NCBI GenBank assembly: GCA_045539425.1 | Contig: JAZQFH010000043.1 | Location: forward strand, 1-5,466 | DNA length: 5,466 nucleotides | Reading direction: 5' to 3' | DNA from: RUG14871 sp045539425 | GTDB taxonomy: Bacteria > Bacillota_I > Bacilli_A > Erysipelotrichales > Erysipelotrichaceae | In this document: positions 1 to 5,326 of the stretch, piece after piece | How positions within the stretch are numbered: the first letter of the stretch is position 1 | How the letters are laid out: the number at the start of each line of letters is the position of its first letter | Notes under the pieces: generated by a model | The model's input: the letters and a program-made list of their open reading frames with translations, nothing else | Told to the model about the DNA's origin: nothing | The model's database searches: none | Position numbers and translations under genes: made by a program

Positions 1-873
1 CAGCGGATGTATGATGAACTGGCGAAGATAAAAGAGACATTAAAAGATGCGGAAAGAAGGATAGAGATCTGCGGTGAAGAGAGGAACTCGTATTCCAAAG
101 TGGATCATGATGCGACATTCATGCACATGAAATACGATTACTACAATAATACCGGAGTATTTAAGCCGGGATATAACCTGCAGGCAGCAGTAACGGATGA
201 ATACGTTACGGAGATCTATGTAAGTAATGAGCGGGCAGACAGTAAGACATTACCGCTGACGGTAGACAGATGTCAGGAAGACTATGGCAGATATCCGTCG
301 AATGTGATAGCGGATGCGGGATATGGAAGTTATACGAACTACATGTATTTACTGAAACATGGCATAAACGCATATGTGAAATACAACACCTACAGGCTGG
401 AGAAGAAAAAAGGAATATCGAAATACAATGCGCTCAACTTCCGCTTTGACGGAGAGAAATATATCTGTCCGGAAGGAAAAGAGCTGGTCTTTGAAAAAGA
501 GAATCACCGGGAAGAAGACGGATATCTCAAGATCACGAATCATTACAGATGTCATGAATGTGAGGGATGTCCATTCAGATCCGAATGCACGAAGTCAGAG
601 AATGGAAGAGTGATACAGAAGAATTACATCTTAGAGGAGTTAAAAGAAAACGCGAAGAAGCTCCTGGATTCTGAGGAAGGTGTCGTCCACCGGCAGAAGC
701 GGTCGATCTATGCGGAAGGAGTATTTGGAATCCTCAAGCAGGATTACGGCTACATCAGGCTGCATCGCAGAGGGAAATTGAAAGTTGAGTTGGAAATCAC
801 GCTGACGGTGATCGGATTTAACCTGAAGAAGTATCACAGTAAGCTGTATCGAAAGCAGGAATTCCCTGCGTAG
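1..873 (+). CDS. IS1182-family DDE transposase, C-terminal part (5' end outside window)
   Basis: This is the catalytic C-terminal part of a cut-and-paste DDE transposase. The frame is open to base 1, so the Met at base 7 is probably internal and the true start lies upstream. Numbering from that Met, the family pattern is clear. An acidic HDATFMHMK block (34-42) is followed by KPGYNLQAAV (53-62). VIADAGYGS (100-108) holds the probable second catalytic Asp, D103. A short Cys cluster (C182, C185, C188, C194, with C154 upstream) resembles a small zinc ribbon. AEGVFGILKQDYGYIRLHRRG (236-256) holds the probable catalytic Glu, E237. The first Asp of the triad would lie before the window. The C-terminus (GFNLKKYHSKL) is the normal family end, so this end is intact. 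No shifts or internal stops are seen, so the copy may be functional. Family assignment is by recognition of these motifs; the exact IS name is unknown. Confidence 0.9.
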   Translation, partial: QRMYDELAKIKETLKDAERRIEICGEERNSYSKVDHDATFMHMKYDYYNNTGVFKPGYNLQAAVTDEYVTEIYVSNERADSKTLPLTVDRCQEDYGRYPSNVIADAGYGSYTNYMYLLKHGINAYVKYNTYRLEKKKGISKYNALNFRFDGEKYICPEGKELVFEKENHREEDGYLKITNHYRCHECEGCPFRSECTKSENGRVIQKNYILEELKENAKKLLDSEEGVVHRQKRSIYAEGVFGILKQDYGYIRLHRRGKLKVELEITLTVIGFNLKKYHSKLYRKQEFPA

Positions 874-906
874 ATCAGATCAATACATCACAGTTGTTTT
901 TATAAT

Positions 907-928
907 GCCCTGAAACGGGTGTTTTTTA
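907..928 (+). terminator. Possible weak terminator or end structure of the IS1182-type element
   Basis: A short hairpin (GCCC, loop TGAAAC, GGGT) is followed by GTTTTTTAT, 33 bases after the transposase stop. It could terminate transposase transcription, or be part of the terminal inverted repeat of the element. The left end of the element is outside the window, so the two cannot be told apart. The stem is only 3-4 bp, so this is a tentative call. No other signal is seen between here and the terminator at 992. Confidence 0.3.
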
Positions 929-991
929 TATTCTTCCCCCATCAGAACGGTGAAATCACCAGTTAAGCTTCTAAACTGCAGACAAACGGTC

Positions 992-1040
992 AAAAAAGGA
1001 AGTGCAACGATTGTGAATCACTTCATTTCGTTACACTCCC
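992..1040 (-). terminator. Rho-independent terminator of the PNPOx-like gene
   Basis: Read on the minus strand, arms GGGAGTGTAACG (1040-1029) and CGTTGCACTTCC (1009-998) pair at 10 of 12 positions around a loop that can itself fold, and are followed by TTTTTTG (997-991). It begins 8 bases after the stop codon of the gene at 1049-1771, as expected for its terminator. It also shields that gene from the IS transcription unit on the left. Confidence 0.7.
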
Positions 1041-1048
1041 TTGTTTCT

Positions 1049-1771
1049 TTATTCACCTGTCAGATAATCCGTACTCAGATAATACGTCAGATCCTCAACC
1101 TTATCAACCGTCACATTTCCGATTTTTGCGGCAGCCTGTTTGACGTATGCTTCCCGCTCATCATAGGTTTCATAGAGCAGTACCGCTTCCAGCGGCATCA
1201 GATTCATCCGCTGCCACTTCTCTTTCGCTTTCTCTGCGAAATAGAGCAGTGCACCGTCCAGAAGCTTCTGCGTTTCATCCCTGTTTACGCTCGCCTCTGC
1301 ACGCTCTTCGATTCTCTTTACGATGCGGTCCCTTATCTCCGGATCCTTTTTCATTTCGATTCCATAGAGGACTTCCTCACTGCGTGAGAGCGGATAGGAC
1401 GTCTCTTGCGCACCGGCCTGTACACTTAAGATGGCACGGTCCAGCGTGAAGGCGATCCACATCTTAGGATCCTCTGTTTCCTTAAGCGTGGATAGAACAC
1501 TGGGATCTTCCGTGAATACGGGAATCCCGCTCATTAGATAAAAAGCTCCTTCCGTCTTATCCATAACACCGATCTTCACCTCTTTTGCGACGCTGAGATC
1601 TCCATAGCGCATCTCACTCTTTTTTACAGGGAAATAGATGGCCCCGTTATGCTCAAAGGCATTTTTTAGAGGATACAGTCTCGCCTTCTTTTTCAAACCG
1701 ATGCATGAGACATACAGTAGCGGTTCTCTCTCAAGCAGTTCCCTTACAATTTCCATTCCCGTTTTTTCCAT
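1049..1771 (-). CDS. Pyridoxamine 5'-phosphate oxidase-like (FMN-binding split barrel) protein, function unknown
   Basis: The 240-residue protein resembles the flavin-binding split-barrel (PNPOx-like) superfamily in its N-terminal half. Residues 18-70 follow the beta-strand pattern of these proteins: LLYVSCIG, a basic stretch with RLYPLKNAFEHNGAIYFPV, a helix GDLSVAKE, then VKIGVMDK. A further strand pair, AFYLMSGIPVFTED, lies at 77-89. In family members this barrel binds FMN, F420 or heme; the bound cofactor here is not predictable. Residues 140-215 are highly charged and probably helical, an extension beyond a minimal single-domain member. There is no signal peptide or membrane segment, so it is probably cytosolic. 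The ATG start is preceded by a purine-rich GGAAAAGAG about 8 bases upstream; a second ATG five codons in is an alternative. Terminators on both sides indicate a single-gene unit. Redox or stress roles are common in the family, but nothing here specifies a substrate. Confidence 0.7.
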   Translation of the reverse strand: MEKTGMEIVRELLEREPLLYVSCIGLKKKARLYPLKNAFEHNGAIYFPVKKSEMRYGDLSVAKEVKIGVMDKTEGAFYLMSGIPVFTEDPSVLSTLKETEDPKMWIAFTLDRAILSVQAGAQETSYPLSRSEEVLYGIEMKKDPEIRDRIVKRIEERAEASVNRDETQKLLDGALLYFAEKAKEKWQRMNLMPLEAVLLYETYDEREAYVKQAAAKIGNVTVDKVEDLTYYLSTDYLTGE

Positions 1772-1794
1772 ATTGTTTTCTCTTTTCCATTGTC

Positions 1795-1803
1795 ATTGTA
1801 ACA
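1795..1803 (-). promoter_or_regulatory. Possible extended -10 promoter for the PNPOx-like gene
   Basis: On the minus strand TGTTACAAT fits an extended -10 (TGn then TACAAT, one mismatch to TATAAT). It lies just past the T-tract of the preceding terminator and about 24 bases before the ATG at 1771. No convincing -35 exists because that position falls in the terminator hairpin. The predicted leader would be only about 17 nt. Tentative, but the gene needs its own promoter if the upstream terminator is efficient. Confidence 0.3.
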
Positions 1804-1804
1804 G

Positions 1805-1829
1805 AAAAAAGGGTGCCGCACAGGCACCC
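1805..1829 (-). terminator. Rho-independent terminator of the HUMPS-family gene
   Basis: On the minus strand, a perfect 7-bp GC-rich stem (GGGTGCC/GGCACCC) with a 5-nt loop is followed directly by TTTTTT. It starts 7 bases after the TAG stop at 1836-1838. It separates the lyase gene from the PNPOx-like gene downstream and argues against a two-gene operon. Confidence 0.9.
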
Positions 1830-1835
1830 TGCATT

Positions 1836-2462
1836 CTATTCGTATTCTTTCATTAATTCACGGAACTTCAGCGTGACATCACGCGGATCTTCCGCTTTCC
1901 AGATTGCCGCACCGACAACCAGTACATCCGGATGGCATTCCAGAACCGGACGGACATTCTCCAGTGTAAAGCCGCCATATGTGCTGACTTCGATCTTATC
2001 GACCGCATCGACGATGTATTTCAGTTTTTTGACATCTCCGACCGGATAGGCATTGTGGTCAAGATTCGGATGGAAGGAAACCTGGTCGCAGCCGATCTTT
2101 TCCGCCCACTGGGCTTTGGCAGCGCCTTCGAATTCTCCCATCATGTCGCATACGACTTTGGAGCCGTATTTCTCACGCATTTCAAAATGGGCCTGGAATG
2201 TTTCAGGAGTGCTCAAGGAGTCGACGGAAACATAGTCTGCACCGTATTCAAATGCCGGAACATCCGTATACAGCATGCTCTGTTTCTGATCCCACATGAT
2301 TTCGCATTCCGGATATTTTTCCTTGACTAACGGAATCAGTCTGGCACCTTCGTACATGCCGATGTTCCCGAGCTCAATGATATCGATCAGATCATGCGTC
2401 GCATCCAGAACTTTCCACATTAAATTGACGTCTGTCATATCACAGGCAATCTGCAGTTTCAT
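1836..2462 (-). CDS. HUMPS/KGPDC-family protein: hexulose-6-phosphate synthase or 3-keto-L-gulonate-6-phosphate decarboxylase-like
   Basis: A 208-residue single-domain (beta/alpha)8 enzyme of the orotidine-5'-monophosphate decarboxylase suprafamily. Relatives either condense formaldehyde with ribulose 5-phosphate (hexulose-6-phosphate synthase) or decarboxylate 3-keto-L-gulonate 6-phosphate in ascorbate use, both Mg-dependent. Numbered from MKLQ, visible features are D8 (IACDM), E30 (DIIELG), the D58-x-K60 pair (MWDQK), VVCDMMG (103-109), H131 and D135 (FHPNLD), and two C-terminal phosphate-binding stretches, TYGGFTLENV (161-170) and VLVVGAAIWKAEDP (180-193). Length is normal. The canonical DxKxxD motif reads DQKQSM, so its last Asp is replaced by Met, and the HRxxD-type stretch reads HPNLD. 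Substrate is therefore uncertain and the enzyme may be a divergent subfamily. It is transcribed divergently from an RpiR-type regulator, a common arrangement for sugar-phosphate genes. The isomerase partner expected for formaldehyde fixation is not nearby. Confidence 0.85.
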   Translation of the reverse strand: MKLQIACDMTDVNLMWKVLDATHDLIDIIELGNIGMYEGARLIPLVKEKYPECEIMWDQKQSMLYTDVPAFEYGADYVSVDSLSTPETFQAHFEMREKYGSKVVCDMMGEFEGAAKAQWAEKIGCDQVSFHPNLDHNAYPVGDVKKLKYIVDAVDKIEVSTYGGFTLENVRPVLECHPDVLVVGAAIWKAEDPRDVTLKFRELMKEYE

Positions 2463-2474
2463 AATGATTATCAA

Positions 2475-2479
2475 CCTCC
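2475..2479 (-). promoter_or_regulatory. Ribosome binding site fixing the HUMPS-gene start
   Basis: On the minus strand GGAGG, with GTTGAT following, lies 12 bases before the ATG at 2462-2460. An in-frame TTG at 2474 directly abuts the GGAGG and so cannot be the start. The protein therefore begins MKLQIACD, matching the usual N-terminus of this family. The spacing is slightly long. Confidence 0.7.
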
Positions 2480-2540
2480 ATATGTATCTACTATTATTCT
2501 AACAATTTATTCACACTTTCCCTGCGGAAAAGAAGCGATT

Positions 2541-2599
2541 GAATGACTTTATTTCGATTATTCATTCTTTTCACTGGTATACTTGGTAACCATGAATAA
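2541..2599. promoter_or_regulatory. Candidate operator: inverted TGAAT/ATTCA repeats between the lyase and the RpiR regulator
   Basis: Three related half-sites occur in the divergent intergenic region: GAATGA (2541-2546), TTATTCATTC (2558-2567) and ATGAATAA (2592-2599). GAATGA and TCATTC (2562-2567) are inverted and start 21 bp apart, two helical turns. TTATTCAT (2558-2565) and ATGAATAA form a perfect 8-bp inverted repeat whose centre falls on the -10 element of the regulator promoter. A smaller odd palindrome TGGTAACCA (2584-2592) sits just downstream of that -10. RpiR-family dimers usually bind inverted repeats near their own gene, so autoregulation and control of the divergent lyase are plausible. 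AT-rich sequence makes chance repeats possible. Confidence 0.45.
2575..2583 (+). promoter_or_regulatory. Extended -10 promoter of the RpiR-type regulator gene
   Basis: TGGTATACT is an extended -10 (TGn plus TATACT, one mismatch to consensus) about 47 bases before the ATG at 2630, predicting a leader of roughly 40 nt. No strong -35 is seen 17 bp upstream, which is acceptable for extended -10 promoters. A second, weaker option is TAAAAT at 2605-2610, but it would start transcription inside the ribosome binding site. Confidence 0.45.
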
Positions 2600-2629
2600 A
2601 ATGATAAAATGTAATTAAAGGAGTCTATT

Positions 2630-3499
2630 ATGTTTTCATCCCAGATTGCAAAGCACAAAGCCCGTCTGACCGGCTCAGAGCAGGTCATTGCCGCTTATCT
2701 GATCAAAAAGTACGGCAGCGGAAAAGACAACAAGATGATGAGCAGCGAGCAGATTGCCCGCAATGTCGGCGTGGGCCAGGCAACCGTCATCCGCTTTTCC
2801 CAGAAACTGGAATATCCTTCCTTTAAGAGCATGATGCTGGATCTGATCAACGAATCCTTCTATTTCGGGGAAACCAGCATTCATAACGATGAGGATGTCC
2901 GTTCCACCATCAGCAAGCTGCAGTACCAGTATGAGCAGTCCATCAAGGAAGTTGTCAGCATCAATTCCGACGAGGTCATCAATGAAGCCGTCAGTTATCT
3001 GGAACACGCCCGCACGATCTTCTGTTTCGGCGCGAGAAGTTCCAGCGCCATCGTCTCCGTGATGTATTACCGCTTACTGGAAATCGGCTGGAATATCCTG
3101 TATTCCGCGGATCTGACTGCCGCCTCTTCCATCGCCCATAATCTCGGAAAAGAAGACGTGGCTCTGATTTTATCCGTATCCGGCGAATCCCTGGAAGCGA
3201 TCCAGATTGCCCATATCGTGAAGAAGCATCAGGCAAAGGTGATTTCCATCACCGGCTCCATGGAGAACCAGCTGAGTTCCATCTCCGATGTCGCCTTGCG
3301 CTGCGCGGAATACAACGTGCATACCAACCGCTTCAATCTGGTCAACCGCTCCAGCGAGCTGTTCCTGATCGATCTGCTCTTTATCCGCTTCTGGAAAGAC
3401 AAGGAAGAGCAGCTGATTGATAACTGTACCGAATTCTCGGAAGAGACCTCCGAGATCCTGCGGGGAAAGATCCTCTACGGGGATTCCTTCCGCTTGTGA
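2630..3499 (+). CDS. RpiR/MurR-family transcriptional regulator (HTH-SIS)
   Basis: A 289-residue cytosolic DNA-binding regulator of normal family length. The N-terminal RpiR-type helix-turn-helix domain spans about residues 1-75, with the recognition region at 37-65 (MMSSEQIARNVGVGQATVIRFSQKLEYPSF, cited here by position). A linker leads to a SIS sugar-phosphate-binding domain at about 120-250, marked by IFCFGARSSSAI (130-141) and the Ser-rich ILSVSGESLEAI (180-191), the usual phosphosugar contact. The start is supported by AAAGGAG at 2617-2623, six bases before ATG. It is divergent from the HUMPS-family enzyme gene, so the likely effector is a ketose phosphate handled by that enzyme; this is inference. 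The TGA stop overlaps the right end of an IS605-type element, and removing the element predicts the same last residue followed by TAA. No terminator of its own remains directly downstream, because mobile DNA occupies that space. Confidence 0.92.
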   Translation: MFSSQIAKHKARLTGSEQVIAAYLIKKYGSGKDNKMMSSEQIARNVGVGQATVIRFSQKLEYPSFKSMMLDLINESFYFGETSIHNDEDVRSTISKLQYQYEQSIKEVVSINSDEVINEAVSYLEHARTIFCFGARSSSAIVSVMYYRLLEIGWNILYSADLTAASSIAHNLGKEDVALILSVSGESLEAIQIAHIVKKHQAKVISITGSMENQLSSISDVALRCAEYNVHTNRFNLVNRSSELFLIDLLFIRFWKDKEEQLIDNCTEFSEETSEILRGKILYGDSFRL

Positions 3500-3566
3500 A
3501 CCTCCCATAAGCTAAAGACTTATGGGCTTCTTAAGAAGTTTGCTTTTACGTTTCCACCTGATACTA
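3496..3566 (-). ncRNA. Predicted 3' portion of the omega RNA (reRNA) at the element right end
   Basis: TnpB proteins use an RNA made from the 3' end of tnpB through the right end of the element, with the guide lying just outside. Here, on the minus strand after the tnpB stop, come a self-complementary CTTCTTAAGAAG (3538-3527), a perfect 8-bp hairpin CCCATAAG/CTTATGGG with loop TCTTTAG (3526-3504), and the end AGGTTCAC. The RNA would extend further 5' into tnpB, to an undetermined point. Its guide would begin AAGCGGAAGGAATCCC (3495-3480), antisense to the last codons of the RpiR-type gene. The position and hairpin are seen; the RNA itself is inferred from family knowledge. Confidence 0.6.
3504..3526. 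repeat. Right-end hairpin of the IS605-type element
   Basis: Perfect 8-bp arms CCCATAAG (3504-3511) and CTTATGGG (3519-3526) enclose loop CTAAAGA (3512-3518). The loop and outer five base pairs equal those of the left-end hairpin at 5278-5300. The terminus toward the regulator gene is about eight bases away (GTGAACCT, 3496-3503). Confidence 0.8.
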
Positions 3567-4814
3567 TCAGGTAAGCCTTATTCTTAACGGGCTGTCCACT
3601 TGCCCTCTACTGTATAGAGTTGTTAAGCTCACAACACTACTTTTCTTAAGTATGTTCAATGCTCCATTAATGTCCGCATTGATACACATGCCATTCGAGG
3701 TCTTATACAGGCCTCTTTTTACTCTTGTACCGGAGAATGAGTATTCCTTAGGATCATCATCGTTGTATACAGGAATATCATCACCATCAAAGAACGATGC
3801 CTTGCTGGTATAAGATTCTTCCTGCTTGATCAGATTGATACCATAGTAATCGCAAAGATATCCAAGCTTGTCTTTCAGTCTTCCAAAAGGAATGTTCACG
3901 AACGTCTGATTGTTTCTTCTCCCGATATTACTTTCTTTCTGTAATGTTGGATTATATCCGATTACGATATTGCCGATATTGTTATCTAAGCAGTAATTGA
4001 TGATATGCCTTGCACATTTGGAAATATAATCATTGATTCTGTTGTTTCGCTTCCTTTCAATTGAAGACTGCTGTTTTGTCTTAACAGAAATATGCTGCTT
4101 GTCCTTGATCGACTGTAACCTTGAATTGTTCTTGTTGTACCACTGATTGATGCTCTTAAGTTTTTTACCATCCAGTATGAATGATCTTCCTTCATTAGTA
4201 ACACATGTTGCCAAATTGTTTATTCCTACATCGATGGATAACGCCTTGTTAAAGTCTAACTCTTTTTTGATATCCAGACCCGCTTCATAGGTATACTGAA
4301 TTTCAAAAAACCTTCCATTGGATTTAGGAATAATACGAATCTCCTTTACTTTTTTATCAAGAAGTATTGGCGGAAATACAATCTCAATCTTCTTATGTGT
4401 TTTTCTGAAGGAATTGCTCATGGGAATAAGAAGCTTATTACCTTTTAATCTGATAAATCCAATAACTAATGTGAAATATCCATCCTTCTTTAAATATTGA
4501 GGCAATTTAATATCTCTATAAGAATATCTTCCTTTTTTAGCCAGTTTAAGTAACCCAAAGAAAGCCTGAAAGCTACCATCTACTTCTTTTAGGATCTGCT
4601 GAGCCATGTTACTGTTAAGCATCTTATAATTTTCGGAAGTCTTTAAAAGATGGTAGTTCTTTTCATAATTCAGATACTCTCCTTCTTTAAAGTAATATTG
4701 CCTGCAATTATAGATTCCTTCATTGTAAAGATTCTTGGCATATCTGCACAATTCCAGAAAAGTATCATATTGATATTTATTCAGCTTTGGCTGATGTTTT
4801 ACAGTCAGATACAC
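3567..4814 (-). CDS. tnpB: TnpB, RNA-guided nuclease of an IS200/IS605-family element, with atypical RuvC residues
   Basis: A 415-residue TnpB (OrfB), ancestor-type relative of Cas12. The N-terminal region (about 1-190) contains the typical helix with NLYNEGIYNCRQ (28-39) and the beta-rich wedge segment. RuvC-I is ALSIDVGINNLAT with Asp195. RuvC-III is INADINGALNIL with Asp381. The RuvC-II position reads NIVIGYN (282-288), with Gly286 where most TnpBs have Glu. The next acidic residues are Glu332 and Glu333 in QEESYTSKAS, a possible relocated third ligand. The CxxC zinc-finger pairs of standard TnpBs are missing from 337-380, where only Cys377 remains. The start is GTG at 4814; an in-frame stop lies just upstream and GGGTGAT sits 5 bases before it. 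The frame is intact, with length near the usual 370-430. It is AT-richer than the chromosomal genes beside it. It may be an active nuclease of a rearranged-site clade, or a nuclease-dead derivative. Confidence 0.93.
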   Translation of the reverse strand: MYLTVKHQPKLNKYQYDTFLELCRYAKNLYNEGIYNCRQYYFKEGEYLNYEKNYHLLKTSENYKMLNSNMAQQILKEVDGSFQAFFGLLKLAKKGRYSYRDIKLPQYLKKDGYFTLVIGFIRLKGNKLLIPMSNSFRKTHKKIEIVFPPILLDKKVKEIRIIPKSNGRFFEIQYTYEAGLDIKKELDFNKALSIDVGINNLATCVTNEGRSFILDGKKLKSINQWYNKNNSRLQSIKDKQHISVKTKQQSSIERKRNNRINDYISKCARHIINYCLDNNIGNIVIGYNPTLQKESNIGRRNNQTFVNIPFGRLKDKLGYLCDYYGINLIKQEESYTSKASFFDGDDIPVYNDDDPKEYSFSGTRVKRGLYKTSNGMCINADINGALNILKKSSVVSLTTLYSRGQVDSPLRIRLT

Positions 4815-4904
4815 TACCCATCACCCAGGAATATGATACCAAATACTTGATTTAGATTCTAGTAAAGATCTCTTATAACATGCTTTTTATGTTAGAATTC
4901 TTTT

Positions 4905-5129
4905 ATGAAAAATTATTATGAAGCCTATAACCAAAGATATCGGATCATTCATGATAAAGGGCATTCCTGGTCCAGTGACATCCCTACATCCATCGTCTCA
5001 GCTGTAATTCAAAAACACTCTATATCTAAAAATGCCTCAATCCTTGAAATTGGTTATGGTGAAGGAAGAGATGCCTTATATTTCGATAACTTCAATAGTA
5101 AGAAGATTAAAACAGAAATCTACTCATGA
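4905..5129 (+). pseudogene. 5' fragment of a class I SAM-dependent methyltransferase gene
   Basis: The first 59 residues look like the N-terminus of a small-molecule class I methyltransferase: MKNYYEAYNQRY, then a linker helix (about 30-39), then motif I ASILEIGYGEGRDALY (44-59). Motif I is the glycine-rich SAM-binding loop, with Tyr in place of the more usual Cys after LEIG. At about base 5082 the similarity stops. From there the DNA is tnpA sequence read in the wrong frame, and the reading frame runs 15 residues further to a TGA at 5127-5129. More than two thirds of a normal protein is missing, so there can be no methyltransferase activity. No good ribosome binding site precedes the ATG. 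TTGATT (4847) and TATAAC (4874) are spaced too far apart for a good promoter. It lies inside the IS605-type element, between tnpB and the tnpA remnant, which suggests capture by recombination. Confidence 0.7.
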
Positions 5130-5267
5130 ATTATGGAATAACTATTCAGGTTTTCTTACTAAACATTTCTGGAAAGAACATACATTTTGGAGTGACGGCT
5201 ATTTGTGTGTTCTATTGGAGAAGCAAACCCTGATACTATTAGAAAATATATTGAGAGCCAAGGTTGA
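5080..5267 (+). pseudogene. tnpA: 3' remnant of tnpA (Y1 single-strand transposase, IS200/IS605 family), frameshifted
   Basis: From about base 5080, a frame different from the methyltransferase one reads ISITSIVRRLKQKSTHELW, then the FLTKHFWKEHTFWSDGY block. This is the typical C-terminal half of IS200/IS605 TnpA (roughly 60 of 130-140 residues). After TAT at 5200-5202 the frame changes. Continuing one base out of phase from 5205 gives VCSIGEANPDTIRKYIESQG and then TGA at 5265-5267, the normal family C-terminus, where the Tyr of IRKYIESQ is the probable catalytic tyrosine. A single missing T within the TATTTG run at 5200-5205 explains the shift. The N-terminal half, with the HUH metal-binding motif, is absent and replaced by methyltransferase DNA. 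No functional transposase can be made. The 3' end is followed two bases later by the element's end hairpin, as expected for an IS605 left end. Confidence 0.85.
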
Positions 5268-5268
5268 T

Positions 5269-5309
5269 GGCATTCATCCCATCGACTAAAGATCAATGGG
5301 TTTTCTGCC
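5269..5309. repeat. Left-end hairpin of the IS605-type element
   Basis: Outer arms GGCA (5269-5272) and TGCC (5306-5309) flank inner arms CCCATCGA (5278-5285) and TCAATGGG (5293-5300), which pair at 7 of 8 positions around loop CTAAAGA (5286-5292). The internal loops on each side are 5 bases. Loop and CCCAT/ATGGG arms match the hairpin at 3504-3526 at the other end of the element, which identifies the two as paired TnpA recognition structures. Confidence 0.75.
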
Positions 5310-5326
5310 AAATCTTATATAAAACA

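Larger units (their letters stand above)
3496..5318 (-). mobile_element. Decayed IS605-type element (divergent tnpA remnant and tnpB), about 1.8 kb
   Basis: The element is read on the minus strand, with left end near 5318 and right end near 3496. Both ends carry an imperfect palindrome with arms CCCAT/ATGGG and an identical 7-nt loop: TCTTTAG on the minus strand, CTAAAGA on the plus strand. These are the subterminal hairpins that TnpA recognises in this family. Between them lie tnpB (minus), a methyltransferase gene fragment and a 3' tnpA fragment (plus). Boundaries are inferred: on the minus strand the left end follows TTTTAT, a typical T-rich target motif, and the right end finishes GGTTCAC. 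Joining the flanks recreates a plausible uninterrupted end of the regulator gene (Leu, TAA). Because tnpA is broken, the element can move only if TnpA is supplied in trans. The 90-bp gap at 4815-4904 contains only weak divergent promoter-like sequences and a 6-bp hairpin (TAACAT/ATGTTA, 4876-4894). Confidence 0.7.

Noticed and set aside
1147..1449. Plus-strand open frames opposite the PNPOx-like gene, including 950-1387
   Set aside because: They lie antisense to a gene with family similarity, start, stop and terminator. Their translations show low-complexity His/Arg/Ser-rich or unrecognisable sequence and have no ribosome binding site.
1772..1835. HUMPS-family gene and PNPOx-like gene as one operon
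   Set aside because: A perfect 7-bp GC-rich stem followed by six T lies between them, so they are probably separate transcription units.
2463..2474. Earlier TTG start for the HUMPS-family protein, adding MIII
   Set aside because: The TTG touches the GGAGG ribosome binding site with no spacing. The ATG at 2462 has usable spacing and gives the usual family N-terminus MKLQ.
3480..3499. Truncation of the RpiR-type regulator by the IS605-type element
   Set aside because: The protein has normal length, and removing the element predicts the same final Leu followed by TAA, so no residues seem to be lost.
4820..4904. An element left end directly upstream of tnpB (tnpB-only element)
   Set aside because: No hairpin resembling the right-end structure occurs here; the small TAACAT/ATGTTA hairpin differs in arms and loop. 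The matching hairpin is at 5278-5300, beyond the tnpA remnant.
5032..5289. A single 85-residue protein across the methyltransferase-tnpA junction
   Set aside because: Its first part is methyltransferase DNA read out of frame, its middle is genuine tnpA, and its end is tnpA read out of frame. It is a composite artefact of the junction and the frameshift.
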